Assembly (NCBI RefSeq): GCF_000703085.1
Contig: NZ_JNLL01000001.1
Span: forward strand, 1,550,001-1,614,000
DNA length: 64,000 nt
Direction: 5' to 3'
Origin: Persephonella sp. KM09-Lau-8
GTDB lineage: Bacteria > Aquificota > Aquificia > Aquificales > Hydrogenothermaceae
In this document: one piece after another, positions 61,932-64,000 of the stretch
How positions within the stretch are numbered: position 1 is the first letter of the stretch
Layout: each line of letters opens with the position of its first letter
Program-made: the position numbers and the translations under genes
Notes under the pieces: generated by a model
What the model was told of the DNA's origin: nothing
The model's database searches: none
What the model saw: only the letters and a program-made list of their open reading frames with translations

Positions 61932-61975
61932 TTACTTGAAAGTATTATAAAATATCCTTACCTTAATGTAAGGAG
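61498..61975. repeat. Direct and inverted DnaA boxes and CAATAACTTA repeats
   Basis: The gap holds clustered boxes, some spaced 11 bases apart (61605/61616/61627; 61825/61836; 61891/61902), one helical turn, and a switch in orientation in the middle (four inverted boxes 61747-61819). CAATAACTTA occurs at 61581 and 61663 and as CAATCACTTA at 61867. These features are absent from coding regions around. Boxes point inward from both flanks to the centre at about 61745. Confidence 0.75.
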
Positions 61976-61984
61976 GTGATAAAG

Positions 61985-62239
61985 ATGAGTGTAATTAAAA
62001 AAACTATTTCTATCCCTGAGGATGTTTACAAAGAAGCAAGAGAATTTTCAGAAAATTTTAGTCAGATAGTAAAAGAAGCACTTGAAGATTATTTAAAGAA
62101 AAAGAAAAAAGAAAAAATTTTGTCAATGGCGGGAAGTCTAAAAGATTGGGAAATAAAAGAGGGCTTGGAATATGAAAATAAAGCAAGAGAAGAGGATATT
62201 AGAACCCAAAAAGAAAGAGAAAAAGAATGGGATACATAA
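61985..62239 (+). CDS. vapB: Antitoxin VapB-like (ribbon-helix-helix)
   Basis: 84 residues from the ATG at 61985, with AAGGAGGTGAT (61970-61980), a near-perfect match to the 16S anti-Shine-Dalgarno. MSVIKKTISIPEDVYKEAREF is the RHH strand and helix; the long Lys/Glu-rich C-terminal helix would wrap the toxin. A GTG at 61976 lies within the ribosome site and was rejected. Overlaps the toxin gene by 13 bases. It follows directly the DnaA-box region. Confidence 0.85.
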   Translation: MSVIKKTISIPEDVYKEAREFSENFSQIVKEALEDYLKKKKKEKILSMAGSLKDWEIKEGLEYENKAREEDIRTQKEREKEWDT

Positions 62240-62616
62240 TAGACACTGATGTTTGTATAGATTTTCTAAAAAATAAAGATTATGCAGTAAATCTTTTTTC
62301 AGAAATTCTAAATGAAAATTGTTATATAAGTATATTAACTCAGTATGAACTATTAAAAGGAGCTTTTACACCACAACAACAAAAGATAATCCAAGATTTT
62401 GTAAAGCTGATAGAAATAATAAATTTAGATGGAAACATTATAAAAACTGGAGCTGAGTTTTACAGAAAATACAGAAAAAAAGGTATTACACTTTCTAATA
62501 TTGATTGTTTAATAATGGCAACTGCAAAAGAAAAAAATTTAAAAATGATTACAAGAAATGTTAAACACTATCCTGCGTTGGAACTTCTGTCGGAATTTTC
62601 TAAAAATTTACTTTAA
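62227..62616 (+). CDS. vapC: PIN-domain toxin, VapC type
   Basis: 129 residues. PIN acidic residues: D in IIDTDVCIDF, E in QYELLKGA, D in SNIDCLIMATAKE, N/K-rich end MITRNVKHYP. RNase toxin paired with the upstream antitoxin (13-base overlap). It ends four bases into the 3' end of folK on the opposite strand. A second VapBC pair lies at 44422-44996 with a different antitoxin. Confidence 0.87.
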   Translation: MGYIIDTDVCIDFLKNKDYAVNLFSEILNENCYISILTQYELLKGAFTPQQQKIIQDFVKLIEIINLDGNIIKTGAEFYRKYRKKGITLSNIDCLIMATAKEKNLKMITRNVKHYPALELLSEFSKNLL

Positions 62617-63104
62617 TAATTGCTTTTTGTAATTTTTCCGATTATAGATTTTTCCTGAAGATTATTAAGAAGCTCTTTGATTGTTTTTTTTAAAACAGGA
62701 TGGATAAACTCAGGTTCTAAGTCGCAAAGAGGTTTCAGGACAAAATCCCTTTCATGAATACGGGGATGGGGAATAATCAGGTTTTCTTTTTCTAAAACGA
62801 GGTTTCCATAAAACAGGATGTCAATATCTATCTCTCTGGGACCCCATCTAAATCTTTTTATCCTTCCTGTTTGTTCCTCAACCTGTTTTATAAATTTTAA
62901 TAACTCTTCAGGAGATAAATCTGTATATCCAGATATAGCCGTGTTCAAAAAATCAGGCTGGTTTTCGTAGCCTATAGCTTTTGATTCATAAATAGTAGCC
63001 TGTTTGATGTCTAAGATTTTAGTAGATAAAAACTTTATTGCTTGATTTATGTTTTCCTGTCTATTGCCGATATTTGAACCTAAAGCAAGAAATATTTTTT
63101 CCAA
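62613..63104 (-). CDS. folK: 6-hydroxymethyl-7,8-dihydropterin pyrophosphokinase
   Basis: 163 residues. LGSNIGNRQENINQAI, QPDFLNTAI, RWGPREIDIDILFYG (the HPPK signature) and IPHPRIHERDFVLKPL are all there. Second last step of dihydropteroate synthesis in folate biosynthesis. Standard length. Starts 13 bases from the divergent LysM/transpeptidase gene, with a very short shared promoter gap. Converges with vapC with a 4-base overlap. Confidence 0.95.
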   Translation of the reverse strand: MEKIFLALGSNIGNRQENINQAIKFLSTKILDIKQATIYESKAIGYENQPDFLNTAISGYTDLSPEELLKFIKQVEEQTGRIKRFRWGPREIDIDILFYGNLVLEKENLIIPHPRIHERDFVLKPLCDLEPEFIHPVLKKTIKELLNNLQEKSIIGKITKSNY

Positions 63105-63117
63105 ATAACCACCTTAA

Positions 63118-64000
63118 ATGATAAAATCTTTAGTTATGTATTTTATTTTAGCAGTTTTATTACTTATACAGGCAGCTTTTTCAGAGGATTTTAATGCTCT
63201 CCTGAATGATGCACTTACTCAGGCTGAACAGGAGAGCTTAGATAGAGATTATATTATTGCTTTAAGGTCTTTTAATGATGGATTGTATCAAATGGCTATA
63301 CACCATGGCCTTAAAGCCTTGAAAAAAATCAGCTCAGTTTCCCAAAAAGAAGACCTTGTTTATATGTTATCGATTGCCTATGCAAAAACAGACCAGAGAA
63401 AAAAATTACTTAATCTATTTAACAGGTATATAAACTCTAAATTTTCCACAGACACAAAAATGAGAATCTTTGTTGTGGTTAATAACTATTTTATAGACAA
63501 AGGCGCATACAAGATTAGTAGATATATAAAGAAAAAGGCAGCCCATCTGCTTAAAACAGAAAAACAGGTTTACGATATAACAACTCCAGAGTATCAAAGA
63601 TTTGACCCTGGGATTAATATCTTTAAGCTTCAGGAAGATAATCTTATAGGATGGAATGAACTTTATATATCAAAGGAAAATACAACAATTATAGAAATCG
63701 CTAAAAAGCTTGACCTTGGATATGATGAACTAAGGATTGCCAATCCGCATGTTAACCCGTTTGATGTTCAAAAAGGAATGGCTGTTTTCATCCCAAGAAG
63801 AAGACTTCTACCTGAACAAAATTTTGAATTTGGAACTATTTATATAAATCTTTCAGAAAAAAGGCTTTATTATCCTCTAATAATAGATGAAGATGCTTAT
63901 GTTATAACTTTTCCTGTTGGAATTGGGGTTGATGATAAAAAATCCCCTGTAGGAGAGTTTAAGATCACCCAGAAAAAAGAACATCCAGAATGGGTCGTTC
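63118..64000 (+). CDS. LysM and L,D-transpeptidase (YkuD) protein, 3' end outside window
   Basis: ATG at 63118, open to the window edge, 294 residues seen. Signal peptide SLVMYFILAVLLLIQAAFS, then an alpha-helical part of about 140 residues, a LysM (from about 185: NTTIIEIAKKLDLGYDELRI ... NPFDVQKGMAVFIP), and the start of YkuD: FEFGTIYINLSEKRLYY, FPVGIG and SPVGEF. Links peptidoglycan strands with 3-3 bonds. The catalytic Cys lies outside the window. Together with 23484 it makes two YkuD genes here. Confidence 0.85.
   Translation, partial: MIKSLVMYFILAVLLLIQAAFSEDFNALLNDALTQAEQESLDRDYIIALRSFNDGLYQMAIHHGLKALKKISSVSQKEDLVYMLSIAYAKTDQRKKLLNLFNRYINSKFSTDTKMRIFVVVNNYFIDKGAYKISRYIKKKAAHLLKTEKQVYDITTPEYQRFDPGINIFKLQEDNLIGWNELYISKENTTIIEIAKKLDLGYDELRIANPHVNPFDVQKGMAVFIPRRRLLPEQNFEFGTIYINLSEKRLYYPLIIDEDAYVITFPVGIGVDDKKSPVGEFKITQKKEHPEWVV

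Noticed and set aside
61976-61984. GTG at 61976 as vapB start
   Set aside because: It is part of the ribosome site AAGGAGGTGAT; the ATG at 61985 is correctly spaced.

Overview
The window looks like part of a low-GC, Gram-negative, motile thermophile chromosome, most likely an Aquificota member of the Persephonella/Sulfurihydrogenibium type. This is inferred from gene content and style (AT-rich, AGA-heavy coding, very tightly packed operons, short-form HisG without HisZ domain, fused NuoCD, NDUFAF7/MidA-type methyltransferase, Min system, flagellar FlhF/FlhG/FliA, sigma-54 type promoter). No database search was possible. There are no rRNA or tRNA genes, no CRISPR array and no insertion sequence that I can see.

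Layout. (1) 1-3860: end of aroK, acpS, then flhF-flhG-fliA plus an unknown gene, preceded by a textbook -24/-12 promoter; the unknown gene is frameshifted at its 3' end. (2) 10616-3784, minus strand: one compact operon minC-minD-minE-hisG-glmU-surA-like-trpD-(small membrane protein)-fabL-like. (3) 10707-13277: lysA-purD. (4) 14774-13300 and 17642-14844, minus: rpsU-yqeY-cvpA-unknown, a peroxiredoxin and recJ. (5) 17727-24916: a nitronate monooxygenase-type protein, purN, purM, a glycosidase fused to a DUF547-like domain, a Csd6-like L,D-transpeptidase/carboxypeptidase and pgpA. (6) 25041-28718: nuoCD and nuoI alone, followed by a MidA/NDUFAF7-type methyltransferase whose mitochondrial relative modifies exactly the NuoD subunit. 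(7) 29202-33036: prfB-queC-topA. (8) 33284-42876: one long operon gatC-recA-pilT-recX-ribF-TPR protein-exbB-exbD-rimM-phoH-ybeY; phoH seems to start with ATT. (9) 47177-42842, minus: mtaB, a cysteine-free thioredoxin-fold protein, a VapBC-type pair, ankyrin protein, queE and a periplasmic rhodanese. (10) 47240-56305: a frameshifted radical-SAM gene, a 31-residue membrane protein, and a cassette of PEP synthase, disulfide reductase, 44-residue membrane protein, P-type proton ATPase and a divergent Nramp transporter. (11) 59102-56264, minus: solute-binding protein plus membrane GGDEF-EAL protein, a likely c-di-GMP sensing pair. (12) 59193-61497: amino-acid permease with a degenerate nucleotidyltransferase-like tail, and a class I glutamine amidotransferase. 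(13) 61495-61931: a dense cluster of 14 perfect DnaA boxes next to an AT-rich TAA/TAG triplet tract, a strong candidate replication origin. (14) 61985-64000: vapBC, folK and the start of a LysM/L,D-transpeptidase gene cut by the window edge.

The most interesting points are the candidate oriC with its DnaA-trio-like tract, the nuoCD/MidA neighbourhood, the domain fusions (glycosidase-DUF547, permease-nucleotidyltransferase fold), the solute-binding-protein/GGDEF-EAL pair, the sigma-54 promoter of flhF, and the ATT start of phoH. Two genes (near 3712 and 47985) are broken by what looks like the loss of one G from a G run, and a third odd C-terminus (3784-3868) would be cured by the same change, so homopolymer sequencing errors should be considered before calling them pseudogenes.
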